Source of the DNA: Archegozetes longisetosus
Lineage: Eukaryota > Arthropoda > Arachnida > Sarcoptiformes > Trhypochthoniidae
Length of the DNA: 64,000 bases
Reading direction: 5' to 3'
Assembly: GCA_018873245.2 (NCBI GenBank)
Contig: JAEMBT020000008.1
Span: forward strand, 15,872,090-15,936,089
The notes beneath the pieces were generated by a model, which made no database searches, was not told where the DNA came from, and saw nothing but the letters and a program-made list of their open reading frames with translations. Below are positions 30,201-42,607 of this stretch, piece after piece. The position numbers and the translations under genes were made by a program. Within the stretch, counting starts at the first letter, position 1. Every line of letters starts with the position of its first letter.

Positions 30201-31562
30201 TAAACTTATTAAAACAGTTGAGTAGAACTCACTTCTGCTGTATAACACAATATTTATTGAGCACTTTTTCTAGCTTTTACAAAATCAAACTGAACATACT
30301 CTTAGTTTAGTTACTCTTAGTTTTTATGCTTCCAAAGTTATCCATCTTTATTATAAATAGTTTTCATTGAATTCAGATACACAATATTTTCTTTATGAAA
30401 AAACAATTTTTCAACGAATTGAATTTTGCATCACAAGTAGAAAATGTAACTTCACATATGAGTTATAGTTGTGTTTTGGATTCCATTCAAAAAAGTTAAT
30501 TCTGCATTTTTCGAATAGACCAGATTCCACAACTATTTTTACTGGTATTATATGCTCTATGCCTAATACAAGGTCATTGTATTCGTATAATAAAATTAAT
30601 AACACGATAGTTTTAACTCGGATGCATTGATACCAACTATATTATTATATGGATTGAGTGGAGAGGAGTGTGATGAATAAGTCCCTCACCTATAATTATT
30701 CCTTTGAGAATAGAGAAAACAGTAAAAAGAGGGACTGCGCGCTCCAAATTTTCAATTAGGAAAGTAAATGAGTTGTTAATAAAAGTTGTACTAAAATAAT
30801 TCCTACTCAATGTGATGACATAAACGTTTCCATCTTTTCACAGTTGAGTTGTGCAACTAAAAACAAATAAAACCATATTTTCTTTTTTTGTGTTGTATAA
30901 ATCAGGAAATATGATATGAAAGTTAACATAAGTTATATAAAATATGAGCCATTATTTCAGTATTGCACACGCTCGATCTCGGACCACTTGACGCTGAAGA
31001 TTCACTCTAAAGCATGTTAAATTTAGTACGCTCGGGTACCGAGCGTTTTATTATGCCACTTTTATGAGTAAGATGCCCTCGAAATGTTAGATATTTTTCT
31101 CAAACTAGGCTTTAAACCTGATTTGAATTGAGAAACGTGATTTAGATCAGCCTAAAAATATTCCTATGGGGCAGAATGATTACCGACAATTTAAAATTGA
31201 CATTACCCTATATGCCTAAAATAAAACAGCGTGGAGTTAGAAAATTGAAGTTTACGATGCTCAGCGCCTAGAACTCGAGAGCGTGTGCATCACTGCTTGT
31301 TATATAAATATTGAATAAAAGTTAATATTATCATAAAGTACAGTTAAACTGATATTGAGAATCGAATTTTGATGTTCATAAAAGTAATTTTACTAATTAT
31401 TAGGAACAGAATGAAGTGAAAGTTGAAGAGTTTGGTGAGAACTCCCATAAGAAGTTATCATGCTCTATGGAGCGCTCAATGACTTACAAAGGTAGTCATA
31501 TTACACTCATATTGCTTTGTTTCCCTATTGTTCATATTGGCCAAGCTGTTCACACGCATTGA
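22564..31562 (+). CDS. CA10: Secreted carbonic anhydrase-related protein (CA10/CA11 type), 6 exons
   Basis: Exons 22564-22699, 26868-27004, 27221-27578, 29084-29176, 29724-29896 and 31404-31562; phases agree and give 351 aa (human CA10 is 328). A signal peptide (LFALTLEYVLIIILI) precedes DWDSWWTYEG. The CA fold follows: [70 protein letters not shown]. At the zinc site His94 is Thr and His119 is Gln; only His96 is kept, so catalysis is not expected. Vertebrate CA10/CA11 are neurexin ligands at synapses. The last exon ends at 31560-31562 after a short hydrophobic stretch (ITLILLCFPIVHI); a further spliced exon cannot be excluded. Intron 4 looks like an inserted transposon. Confidence 0.87.
22700..26867 (+). 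other. Intron 1 of the CA10-like gene (4168 nt)
   Basis: Long first intron between the signal peptide exon and the CA domain, typical of a place for regulatory elements. It contains a 44-nt CT microsatellite (24367-24410). Several overlapping short open frames near 26.3-26.9 kb on both strands match no family. Confidence 0.75.
24367..24410. repeat. (CT)22 microsatellite
   Basis: Uninterrupted 44-nt CT dinucleotide tract in intron 1 of the CA10-like gene. Confidence 0.97.
27169..27204. repeat. (CT)18 microsatellite forming the polypyrimidine tract of a splice acceptor
   Basis: 36-nt CT tract ending 16 nt before the exon 3 acceptor (TTACAG at 27215-27220) of the CA10-like gene. It lies where the polypyrimidine tract is expected, so length variation could affect splicing. 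Confidence 0.9.
27579..29083 (+). other. Intron 3 of the CA10-like gene (1505 nt)
   Basis: GT-AG intron, AT-rich; no repeat or gene recognised inside. Confidence 0.75.
29177..29714. mobile_element. MULE-type iteron element forming intron 4 of the CA10-like gene
   Basis: The left end starts (G)GTTACATG and carries ATATCGC-like units at 29190, 29204, 29220, 29234 and 29250. The right end carries the inverse unit GCGATAT or variants at 29645, 29662, 29678 and 29692 and ends GGTATC on the opposite strand. Unit spacing is 14-17 nt. An internal inverted repeat pairs 29383-29409 with 29532-29558 (22 of 27 identical). The flanks CTCAACCAG (29168-29176) and CTCCACCAG (29715-29723) look like a 9-bp target duplication with one mismatch, and they coincide with the end of exon 4 and the end of intron 4. 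No coding capacity. Exact ends are uncertain by 1-3 nt. Confidence 0.65.
29897..31403 (+). other. Intron 5 of the CA10-like gene (1507 nt)
   Basis: GT-AG intron containing a 326-bp element with terminal inverted repeats (30964-31289); the rest is featureless AT-rich sequence. Confidence 0.7.
30964..31289. mobile_element. MITE-like element with 11-bp perfect terminal inverted repeats
   Basis: The left end TGCACACGCTC is exactly matched by the reverse complement of the right end (31279-31289). Similarity continues less perfectly inward (GACGCTGA against GGCGCTGA). The interior is non-coding and contains a strong 8-bp hairpin, ACGCTCGG/CCGAGCGT, at 31030-31048. I could not find a convincing target duplication, so its superfamily is open. 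Confidence 0.6.
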
Positions 31563-34500
31563 TCCTTTGATAACTTGCACTTATTGACAGACACATGAGT
31601 GAACACACGCTAACAAACTAGTAATTAGACAGTTCCTAAATTAGTTAAAGATACAACACTTTGCTTTCAGATTTATTCTGAGTAAAAATTAAATTTGATT
31701 TCAGTCAGTAGACTGTGAATATAAAGTTAAGTGACTGTACGGCTACAGTAAATAATATTAGAGCTTAACCTTATATCCGCTTAGTCTGTGGTAACACTTT
31801 TCTTTTCTAAAAGTAGACGTAATCGAAAGCATTGAAATAGTCTGTGTCACAGCTGCCACTTCTTATATGCCTCAAAATCGACCGCTTCCACAAATATTAT
31901 ATATATTAGATTAATGCAAACTTTTCTATTGGTATTTTAGCTAACATTAAAATAAACGAAGACGTGTAAAACCTATAAAACAAACAATACATACAAATAA
32001 TATCGACGTTTTTTACATAATGCACTCTTCAACTGAAAACGGGACCATTTTGTCGACAAAATTCACTTTCATAAACATTTTGGTAACTACTGTATTATCA
32101 TCTGAATCGCAAAACATATCACATAAGAGCTAACATTTCAAAATTGTGACAAGTCTTTACGTTTTGCCGAAGTTTTTCTAATACGATAATTACTTTTGAT
32201 GCCTTTCTATTATTTGGAATTCGGTGAGTATTATGTCTTTTCTACCTCTAAAATGGTATTAGAGTTTGGCACGTAATGTATCGCAGATAAATAGGCCTAA
32301 TAATGTAATCCAATGTGTTCTAGTTTGTCACAAGCGTTCAACCAATGGTTCACATTTGGTTATATTTTTGCTTTTGAGAAAACAAAATTGTTTCGTCTCT
32401 TTTTGCATTGATAGTAGCAGTTAAATCTTTAATTACTCTAAAGTGTTGCACATCTGCGCGCAAACATTGTAAGCACTACGACATTAGGTTCACTAATGTA
32501 ACACTTTACTAGAAGAGAGATTTAAGTTTTCAGAATCAACTTTAAGAGATTCAGTTCGAGTGTCTTTATTTTGATTCTTCTTTTTTGTTTGAACGTCTCG
32601 CATACTTTAGTGCCTGCCTCACAACGCACAAAATCTTTAATTAAAGCATTTGTAATAGTCGTTTGAGCCATATCTGAAATCAAGTCCATGTTTTTGTATC
32701 CTTTTGGGTAATATCATCGTTGCCTTCTTTTTGGTCAATGATCCGAATTTTAATTAAAGAATAGCTTTTTATGACACCAGAAAGCGTTTCCAAATTGAAT
32801 AGTTGTTCTGTTTAGATAAATGTGTTGGGATTCAGTCTAACGTATAAGCACTTGAAGAGTAGGTATAGAAACACTTTTCTGCACTAATAGCTACTAAAAG
32901 AAAAACTATGCTTATAATTAAACGAGTGCGAATATATACTATATATCTTTCACTATTTTTTTATTCGCAAATAATGGATACATATTAGGAAAACGTGACC
33001 AGAATTTGACTCACAAATTACAATTCTAAGTTAATCAAAAATTTTGAGATGCAATAAAAACCAGAAAAAGCAATATAAGCAATACTTATTGATAAGTAAA
33101 CAAGCCTTAGATCCTATTGTAAGCCAATTGATCGAACAAATATTCATTTGGGTATTTTTTTATTCAAGTAACAAGGCATTAAATTATCATAAGCATCAAA
33201 AACTTGGATTTGATTCATATATTGTATTGCAAAATTAGCTTTTATTTTATGTAAAGCAATTTATCAAATAAGTAAGCTAAGTTTCAAACTTACGTTTAAA
33301 GCTTTGCAATGCAGCTTAACGTGAATGTGATATTCAAAAGTCAAATAAGAAATGATTTGTAAGAAAGTGCCCTTTCAAGAGCATCGGAAGCTAACTTTAG
33401 TTTTGCAATGATTAATGTATGAAAGTATTTATTTCCTGCTCTGAAAATCCATTTATTTGTAAAAAATATAATATGCTTGTTATAAATATGATTTAATGTT
33501 CTGTACTGGTTACTACTGTTGTGCTATTGAACATGAACCCCAATTATTGCACAGTGCTATTGAAGTAGCGATAACACTGCGTAACTTAATATAGGATTTT
33601 TAGCCTTTGAGTTATCGAAGCCCTCATGTTGATATGTTATAGGTAAATGATTGAGCTTTCAATAAGAGAGATTTGCCTCAAAAAAGTAATAGAACAACAC
33701 GTGAATCAATGTGTGCTTTGATTGCATTGGGAGGCCAAAAACTATATTATGTTTGCAAACAATTGGTGTTTGTGGTCTATTCTCAAATTGATGCCTATTT
33801 ATCGCCTATGATAAAAATCGGTTTTTCTAGAATCTAATGACAGTATTGTTATACAAATAATATATAAGCATCCTTTCAAATTTATATAATCTTGAATTGA
33901 ACTGACATTCATCCCAAGCATTATAGTCCATAACATATTAGATGATAAGTCATACTTTTCTCTTCGATTTCATGCTTAATAATCTAATCCATTCTTTTCT
34001 CATTTTTTCTCTTATTGTATTCTCTATTTCTAGTTATTCTTGTTATTGATTGCCATTAAGGAGTTTTACTTTGCTTTTTGGATAAAAGAATTTTTCTGCT
34101 ACAATGGTTCGACTCTTTCTGGCAATTGTGTAACAAAGTTTCACTTTCAGTTACCATTCGCTTGTAATCATACCGAAACTATGGTCGATATGCAGTCGTG
34201 CATCAATTGGTCCAACATTCAAAAATTTCAGTTCTGTCCAATTAGCCCACAATACTTTCGCATGCATTTGATTACTTCAAATTGTGTGCCCTTTCATTGC
34301 TTTCAAATTTGAATATCATTTGCACTGATTGCAACTATAAATATAGAAATACTTTTGATTTAGCAAATTTCTTTACACTAAAAATAGTTCGAATCAAACA
34401 TTTTCAACCATAATGTAATGGACCGCATGAAAAGCTTAACACTAAAACTATTAACTCGAATGTTAATTGAAACCATTAATGAGTAAATAATAAATAAATA

Positions 34501-35575
34501 ATCCGTTATATTCTGAAAGTTTTGCAACTAATTTGCCAAAAGCAGAAGTTTGCTATGAAATAAAAGTTAATCTGTCATAAAGTTCGTTGGAGTGAAAATT
34601 TAATTTTTATCGCAAGAATATATAGATACAGTAAACATTGTAACTCAATGTGTATGTCATATTTTGGTAATTTGTTGGGGATTACATAACTCACAAGTTA
34701 GTATACAATTGACATCATAAACTTGGGCACAAATTCTCTTACAAACAAAACTTATTCTATAAGTTGTATAAATTGAGAGAAGGCGTACTTCTCATAAAGT
34801 TCTCATAATGCTCTCGATCTCTAGAAACGATTTGAACCCCGATATTGTGTCTGAGTCTAATATATCTTACTCTCTCTCAGAATTGTTTGTGTCATTTGGT
34901 TTGAGAATAAGTTATAGTTGCGATTGTGTTTGATCTAATAATATCGTAATATCGCTACTGTTAATATCATTTACTGATTGTTATTACTGAATGAGAGGCA
35001 AATGGCCAGAGAATGGCTGAAGCAATATAGCAAAATTAAAAACATAAATTACTTTACTGTATATTTTCATTTAGCAAAACTAAGTGCTAGTATTTCCTCT
35101 AAGAGTAAACGAGTTTTCTTTACTTAAATAGTTTAAACACTATTGACTTACAGGCGAGTCTTTTATGGAATGCAATTTTGCTTCATATAAAAAAATAGGA
35201 CTCCACTCTTTAAATTGACTTTAAGAATGGCTGATTGAGTTAAAACTTAAAAATAAAGTACTGCAAAAAGAAGGACATAGGCATGCAATGAAGATTACAG
35301 TTTATAAGAGCAAAAGTAGCAGATGTTGCATTTTCATTCCTCTTTCTCATTCTCTCTCAGCTCTCAGGTCTCTCTCAGTCTTTCTTAGTCACTGTTTTCT
35401 CTTATTCAGTTCAGTTCAGTCAGCAATAGAGTGGCACAATTTCCACTCTTATGCACTCGTTTGATAAGCAGCACAAGTATTATCAAACAATACTTTTGAT
35501 ACTAACAGAAATGAAGCCGTCTATGTCTATCTGGTATTATGAACATCGTTTCATTCGCAATCATCCCTTTTTCGC

Positions 35576-35609
<34 letters not shown>

Positions 35610-38600
35610 TATATAATGATTTCTATATTGTTTTGCTTCGTATAAGTACGCATAACATATTGTAATGACTAGTAGGAAACTGTGATATCATTTGTTGAAT
35701 TAGTATCTCTTTTCTCTCACTTATGTGTTCTAATACTAGCAGTGATTGCTTAGAGTTAATTGAATACTAAAGCATAGCAAACGCATCACTTCTTTACTAC
35801 TGCTTTACTAACTTTTTGTTCATAAACGCGCGAAAGCATTGAGAATTCACTTTATGGCTGGATTGCCAAATACGAGTTGAAATTTAGCGGAATTTAAATA
35901 AGAGATAGTATTATGATTGCGAGCAATAAACAGTAATGAATGCGCTGTAACCTACACTAAATGATAATTATTGTTGATATGGTCTCCATTCAAAGTAATT
36001 ATGAATAAAGTGTAACTGCATTATGATTGCAGTACTCTTTGCTTTACAATAGCAACTAATGCCTGTACTGTAATTTCGACTTTGGCTTCAATTTAGTCTA
36101 ATCTCCACTTTGAAACCACTTATCCTGAACAAATTTTTAAAAATTAGTATCATTCCAAAAATACTATGTGGATATTATGATACTTGTGTTAACAAATCAG
36201 TCTACCATCCAATTTCACTATTAAATCTTTATGTTTAGAGTTCATGTTAAACAAACAAATTAACTGCACACGAGGGCAGTCGTTCGTAAAGTTAACTTAA
36301 ATCTAGTCTTATTAGTTTATGAAGTTTCCAAACTTTACGAATCTGTTCCTAATTCTTCAAATCTGTTTCATTAATAGAATATAATTAATATTCTCTCCAT
36401 TTATTCTTTTTGCATAATTATTTTTGTTCTTCTTTTAATTAGTTTTTCTTTTTTGTTATGAATACTATGCAATAGAAATGATTTATTAATACAAACATAT
36501 GCACAGAGGCTTAATATGTGTAGTGGTTTCCAAGGCTTGTGCCAAATCTAAAATATGCTCAAATCTTGGAAAATCTGATAAAAAATATATAGGCTCTCAT
36601 TTTGACAAATATATTATAAGTGAACCTGAATCAAATCAATAAAAATGTTCGGTAACTAATAAGAAAGATGATCTTAAACTCGAAACATTATTGTCAGTTT
36701 GCGCTACACTTTTACGCTAGACAATCAGATGGAAGATCGCGAAGCATTATTGAGTGTCACTATAACTGATTACTATTCTCGAAAACTTGAGTATCGCAGT
36801 TACTGTATCTGCTACAAACATTGCATTCCATTTTTCATGAAACCGATAATTTTCGAGGGAGGCAACGAACAGTTAAGACTACCACTTAAATATTTGAGAT
36901 ATTACAACTATTCTATTTTTCAGTATAGATTCAGATCTAGTACAATTGATTTTATTTCTCCATTTTAAATTGATATATTCAGCAAAAGAACATTGATTAA
37001 TTGAATTGAAAACATAAACTTAAAAGTACTTTATAGAACCTTATAAAGTTGCCAAACTTAAACTTCATTGACAGTGTTGTCTTGTTAAATAACATTATTA
37101 AAAGACGGATAGAACCATTAATTACTGCCGTTTATCAATGTTAATTAACCTGTGCTAGTAGTAAAACAGGTAGTGTGTTATGTCTAATGATTTCTACGAC
37201 AGTTATATCTATATTTGCAATTATGATTGCACTTAGATTTAATCATCAATTTTGAATATCTAAAGTAATTGACTGGTGTAACTTAACTTGAAATATGGAC
37301 TCAAAATTATTAAACTATTGAAGAAAAGCCGAGTTTTAGTTGAATTTAAGAGAAATAATGTTTTTGTACTTTTGTATGACTTTTATAATTGTCTGAAAAG
37401 CTAATTCTGATATTGAAAGTCAATTTGTTGCTTTCAATAATATAGACTTTGGAATGAACCTTTTCGACCAATAAGAACATTCGAATGGAATCGATATAAT
37501 CAAAGATCAATTTACTTGTATGCTCAATGATAATTTGTTTGATACTGGTTTTATAAGTGTTTCGAATTGCACTAGTCAAAGTGATGCTTAGAAGTTTTGA
37601 AACTTATACGCAAAATAACTACATTTTTGGTCTCATATTTCTTTCAAAAGATAATTTTAGCCTCGGTTTCGTAATCAAAACTGTCCCTCTACGTCATTAG
37701 AATGTGGGCAATGTTTGTTGCAAAAATCTAGAGCACTTAATTCGCAAGTAGTTGTGAGTGTGGACATTCAAATTTTCAGAATGATTTATGGTTCGTAAAG
37801 GCACGGCAGATGTATTGCAGATAGTAAAACTATTCTGTGGTTTTAAGGCGATCAAAATCGTAGTTCACAGCTTATACCAAAGGAATGGTTTGATGACATG
37901 AAATTCTCTGAATTTTTATCGTTCAGACATGAAATTATTGTTGTCGCTATAAGTTCAAAGAGATTGTTTTGGTATTCTCTGTCAAGATCGAACTGAAGAA
38001 TAGGATCTATTGATTATATTTATGTTAATATCAGCATTGAATTTTATGCTTTGTTTGAGAAGAAAGAGGAATATATTTGATAGGTTAGGATAAAGACACT
38101 GATATGGATCTGATTTACAGATGTGACCCACAAACAGAGCCAGAACACTGACAAAATTAGTTAATAAACTTAGATGTTTTAGATTAACTCAATTTTTAGA
38201 GTTGAATAATATATTATGTAATACTTGCGACAGAGCATTAACATAAGTTGACTGCCTCAATGTAAAGCATCGGCGAAGACTCAAATTGAATCGGATTCAC
38301 AAATTTTTATAACAATCGCTAATGTTGTGACGGTTGTGACAGCAGTTTATTTTATCCTCAAGCTCATATCATTCTGTGTATAACGCAATTTTGACAACAT
38401 CTCAAACAAACGCATTAAATTCTAAAGTATTTCGATTTTATACTATAATTTTACAATTTTAGTGGTCAACACAAAGTATAGGGAATACAAGTGAAAGTCT
38501 CAATAAGTCTCAATGAGTGCCTTAAAACCTGAAAGAATGAAACTATCAGATATTGCAAACACTATAGACATAGAAACCTGTTGACAGACATGTAATCGAT

Positions 38601-41600
38601 TCTCGCCTAAAATTTGTTTGATCTTTCAGTAATAGATTCATTTTAAAAACTAATTTAAGCTTCAATTTTTGAAAGAAACAAAATTGCAGTTAAGGTTAGT
38701 ATATTGTTTGATAGTTTATTGAAGATGTGAGTGTAAAACTATTTAGTTTGATGTTCTTTATTCTCTCCTTTTCTTTCTTTGTTCGGAAATTCAATAAAAG
38801 TACTGAAACGTTGTTTCATTAATGATATCTGAGAATTAAATAAATTCTATGAAATCTAATTGGTTTATACTAGTATTAACCGGATATACTCAATATAATA
38901 TCGCATTAATTTATAGAGAACTACTGCTTATTAACTTTGCCAGTATTAGAAAGCGAATTAATGCAATAAAAGAAGAACAGAAGTTGAGAGTCTCTTGAGT
39001 TTAGCAGCAGAAGCCTATAGTAAAAAAGCGAACTTATTGTTAGAGCCCATCTATTGGTTTATATTGAACTGAGTCATGTTATGAATGTAAAAGCTATGAA
39101 ATGCCAAGTTTAAGTTTAAAATGCATTACGAAATTGATATATCGATTTACAGACAGAATCAAATAATAAACCGAATCGAAATATGATCACTTCGATTTAC
39201 TTAAATCGATCATATTTTAAATCAATTCTTGTGTCTGAAGTTTACATTCATTTGTGAACTAACTTAAAAAATTGAACTTCACAAAGAATTTCCATTACTT
39301 CATAATGGGTTCTACTTATCCACAGAGCTATCACTGACTTCATTTTTAAGATCAATAAATTTTCAACAAATATTAGATATGAGTTTGTCCAAATAGACAG
39401 AGTATTTTAAATAATCACCTGTCTAAATAAATAGGAATAAATCTATACTATTAGGTTGTCATAGACTGACTTGAAGTTGCAATAAAAATAATGTAAAATC
39501 ATTTGAAATTTCTATATATTTTAATCAAACGAAGAACTAACAGAACTTCAAAAGACTATCAAAAATTCAATATTCAATGATATGGAACGAAAAGATAATG
39601 TTTATTTCTATTTTCCATTACGTTATTCAAAACATTTGTTGCACTAACTCATAAGATTTGCAAACTTTAGATCGAATCAAAGTGATTTTCCGATTATCTT
39701 ATCTAACCTCCTCAGTGCTACTTTATATAGGATAAAATATTTTTGTCCCATAATTGATAATAGTAGAAAACTAGAATTTCTATTAGCTATCAATCCCTTT
39801 TTGGGTAATTTAGAAGCACTAAAAAAGATCTCTAATCAAATGTCATTTGAAAGTGGCTGATAAACTAGAGTGCAGTCTTTTTTCCTACACAGAGAGGCTT
39901 AGTCACTGCACTTTCATTGAACTGTAATGCCTCGATTTAACTTCTTCTTACAGGAAAGGTGACTAGTCGTCCAGATTCAGTCAAGGTTTTGTCTATATTT
40001 GGTGCCCTGCAAATTTTTAGATTAATTTTCAAAAAATTTCACTTTTGGCTTTTCACTATTGTCAACAAATCCAAATTGCATTTGATTAAAAGGTTCTAAA
40101 AATATGAACATTTTTAAAAATTTGAATCTTACGTTCAAGATTATGAGTATAAGTATTAAAAAGACTACTTTCAAATTGGAAGAGAATCCCAATTATCAAA
40201 GTTTAGAACTAATCCAACTTTTGTTATCCTTATCGAACTTTTAGCTTGACTTTGGTACAGTTTGATATGAATGAGAGTTAGCACTAATAATCATTTGTAT
40301 AGTATGTGAATCATTCTGATATTATATTATTTTTGTTTTATACTATCAGAACTTTTCGCGATAAGACTTGTCAAAGACTTATTATTTTGCTATTAGCTGA
40401 GAGTTGGATAATTAACTGAAATAAAAACTTATTTGTGTATGTCTTAATGTATACGTTATGTTGTTTTAGTCTCAAAAGTAAGATTCCTCTTCAAAAAAAG
40501 AATATTCTTATTGATTAAAGATACTTGTTAGACGAGCTAATGTTTAAAATAGTGCTAAATAAGCCAATTTATTCACAAGTAGGCTCATTTCGAATATTTA
40601 AGAGAACATCACTCATTCTAATGAATTATTCTGAACATTTAAGCCAATAATTGATTTTGTAGACGAGTGTTTTGCTGATACAGATCTTTTCTTAACAAAA
40701 TCTTCAGACGAGATTTTCTTTATATTACAGTTTTCTCTTTCAATAAAATGCAAATTAATTCGTATGGTTATATCTGGATATAAAATAATTGTCAATCTGA
40801 AGAGCACTTTTTAAGAGAAATATTATAGTAGAAAATTTTAAAATAGCTTTGTAAAACTTGAAGCACATCTATTCTTAACTAGCTTTCAGCATCTTATACT
40901 GGTATCTATGATATAACTTAATAATAATCGAATGAAATCTGCTTTTATTTGTGAGTTTGAAAATGATTCGATAGGTTCGAAATTGTACTTGGTGTCCAGA
41001 CTTGGTTTGAAGAGAAAGCTAGTTGCCTTTTGTTTAATCTAGAGGTGTGCTAACATCCATCACATCCATCACTCTTACTGAACACATATACTGATACTTG
41101 TAGTGCAGATCAATTTATCAATTCTTTTTCTAGTGGCATCCACTCTCTACTGTTATCATTATATTTGCGTATAAAATCCTATTGAATTGCTTTCAATGAG
41201 TGTAATGAATGTGATTTACGACACTCTACCACCAAAGTTATTACTATCGTGTAAAGAGAAAACTGATATTTGCTAACATAATAACACTTTATTATAAAAT
41301 GATTTAGAACCACTTGAAAAATGAGAGAACATATTTTTGTTATAGATATTTCTCTTCAAATTATTAGGGCTTACTTTTCAAATTAATTGAAACCTTTATA
41401 GCACTCAATTAATACTTATGGACTTCATATATCAAATTCATTTAATTAGAGAACACAATAACACGAGACTCAGTAATCAAACCAAATACTTTAATGCACT
41501 CAAACCTATTCTAATACAGATATTTTACAATTTACAAATTCGTAACTTAATATCTTAATTCTATAATCATACATTAGAGAATACAAAACTGACTTTTGAA

Positions 41601-41641
41601 AATAAGTCAAAATCGGGTAAGTCACAATTTATTTATTCTCT
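31563..41641. other. 10-kb gene-poor region
   Basis: No exon or repeat family that I can assign. It holds a TA microsatellite (35576-35615) and scattered short open frames. The most exon-like is 34040-34312 (Cys-containing, preceded by TTTCTAG), but it matches no family I recognise. Distal exons or UTR of the CA10-like gene could lie here unseen. Confidence 0.5.
35576..35615. repeat. (TA)n microsatellite
   Basis: About 40 nt of alternating TA with one interruption (TATG) in the gene-poor region. Confidence 0.95.
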
Positions 41642-42607
41642 TCAAATGTTAGTGAACTTTTGCTCATTTGAATCGTAGTCAGTGTATAATCCATACAAAT
41701 GTCCGCTATATTTATTCTCATCGATTATTCCCCCGAAATAGATATCACATAATTTGAAGAAAGCGGCGCCGGAAAGAAAGCTATCGCTTCCGGCCTGATG
41801 CGCACGACCGATACCTTTCAACTTGAATTGGTTTGCAATCTTTAAAAGAGAAAAATCTATAATTTCTCTATGATACAAGTCGAACAAATGACTCACATCC
41901 TGAAGACCACCCGTAAAGCCATCCAAATGATTCATTAAGTACTTGATGTCATAAGTAATTGGAAAGTAAATATTCAACAAATCAATGAAATCGTATGCAT
42001 TAGGCGGCAAGTTTTGGTCAGTCAGTAGTTTTATTAAGTGGGCGAAATCATAGCCGCCATGAAATGAAATCCATTTGACATTGTCTGACAATACGATACC
42101 AGAACTCATTAGTAGTTCTGAAAATAAGTAGGTATCGATTCCATCATTACTGAGTCTTTCAAATTGAACTCCGCTTTTATTTAACAGTTGAATGGCATCT
42201 TCGGCGAACATGTCTTCGTCTAGTTTGAATTTAAAGTTGAACTGCCAGGTCGTGAAGCCATCAGGAGTTTTGCCGTTCTCATCAAAAAATGTGAATCCAA
42301 TTTGAATGACCTTCGATAAGTCGACATTACATCTAATGAGTTGGTAATGATAGTCGTTCTGATTTTGAAATTCTCCCACAGGTCTGGCAATAGTTCCCGG
42401 AAACTCGGAATCTAATGCCACATAATTGTAGTCTTGAACCAAAGAACGAATTGTTCGGAATTCTTCGTGTAAATTATTTGACCAAACATCACGTATGCAG
42501 AGAGTGCTATCTTCAAACTCGGTCTCAATTGCTTGATTATATTTGAGAACCTTGTTCGTATCAAATAGGTTTTGAGTCGTATTTTGCAAGGGTTCGAATA
42601 ATGGCAT
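41642..42607 (-). CDS. CNOT7: CCR4-NOT deadenylase subunit CNOT7/POP2, one 57-nt in-frame intron
   Basis: Poly(A)-specific 3' exonuclease of the CCR4-NOT complex. All four DEDD residues are present: Asp and Glu in LDSEFPG, Asp in SFHGGYDF, Asp in HQAGSDS with its His. WQFNFKF, RPVGEF and YSGHLYGL also match. The uninterrupted frame hides an intron: 41896-41840 begins GTGAGT and ends TTTTAAAG, is 57 nt, and has no stop. Removing it gives GGLQDIANQFKLKGIG, which aligns without a gap to GGLQEVAEQLELERIG in vertebrates; keeping it inserts 19 foreign residues. The spliced protein is about 302 aa (human 285), with an N-terminal extension of roughly 30 residues. I preferred the ATG at 42607; the frame is open about 80 nt further upstream. 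Confidence 0.93.
   Translation of the reverse strand: MPLFEPLQNTTQNLFDTNKVLKYNQAIETEFEDSTLCIRDVWSNNLHEEFRTIRSLVQDYNYVALDSEFPGTIARPVGEFQNQNDYHYQLIRCNVDLSKVIQIGFTFFDENGKTPDGFTTWQFNFKFKLDEDMFAEDAIQLLNKSGVQFERLSNDGIDTYLFSELLMSSGIVLSDNVKWISFHGGYDFAHLIKLLTDQNLPPNAYDFIDLLNIYFPITYDIKYLMNHLDGFTGGLQDVSHLFDLYHREIIDFSLLKIANQFKLKGIGRAHQAGSDSFLSGAAFFKLCDIYFGGIIDENKYSGHLYGLYTDYDSNEQKFTNI
41840..41896 (-). other. 57-nt stop-free intron in CNOT7
   Basis: GTGAGT donor, pyrimidine-rich TTTTTCTCTTTTAAAG end, length divisible by three and no in-frame stop. Its 19-residue translation has no counterpart in the family and interrupts an otherwise gap-free alignment. Confidence 0.85.

Noticed and set aside
34040-34312. 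90-codon Cys-containing open frame preceded by TTTCTAG
   Set aside because: No recognisable family, no partner exon with a compatible phase that I could find, and it sits in gene-poor DNA. Left as undetermined.
34935-34975. Cluster of ATATCG motifs resembling the iterons
   Set aside because: Spacings (9 and 17 nt) do not fit the 15-nt step and no second end was found.
36699-36968. 89-codon open frame
   Set aside because: Starts on a non-ATG codon, matches no family and has no splice or regulatory context.
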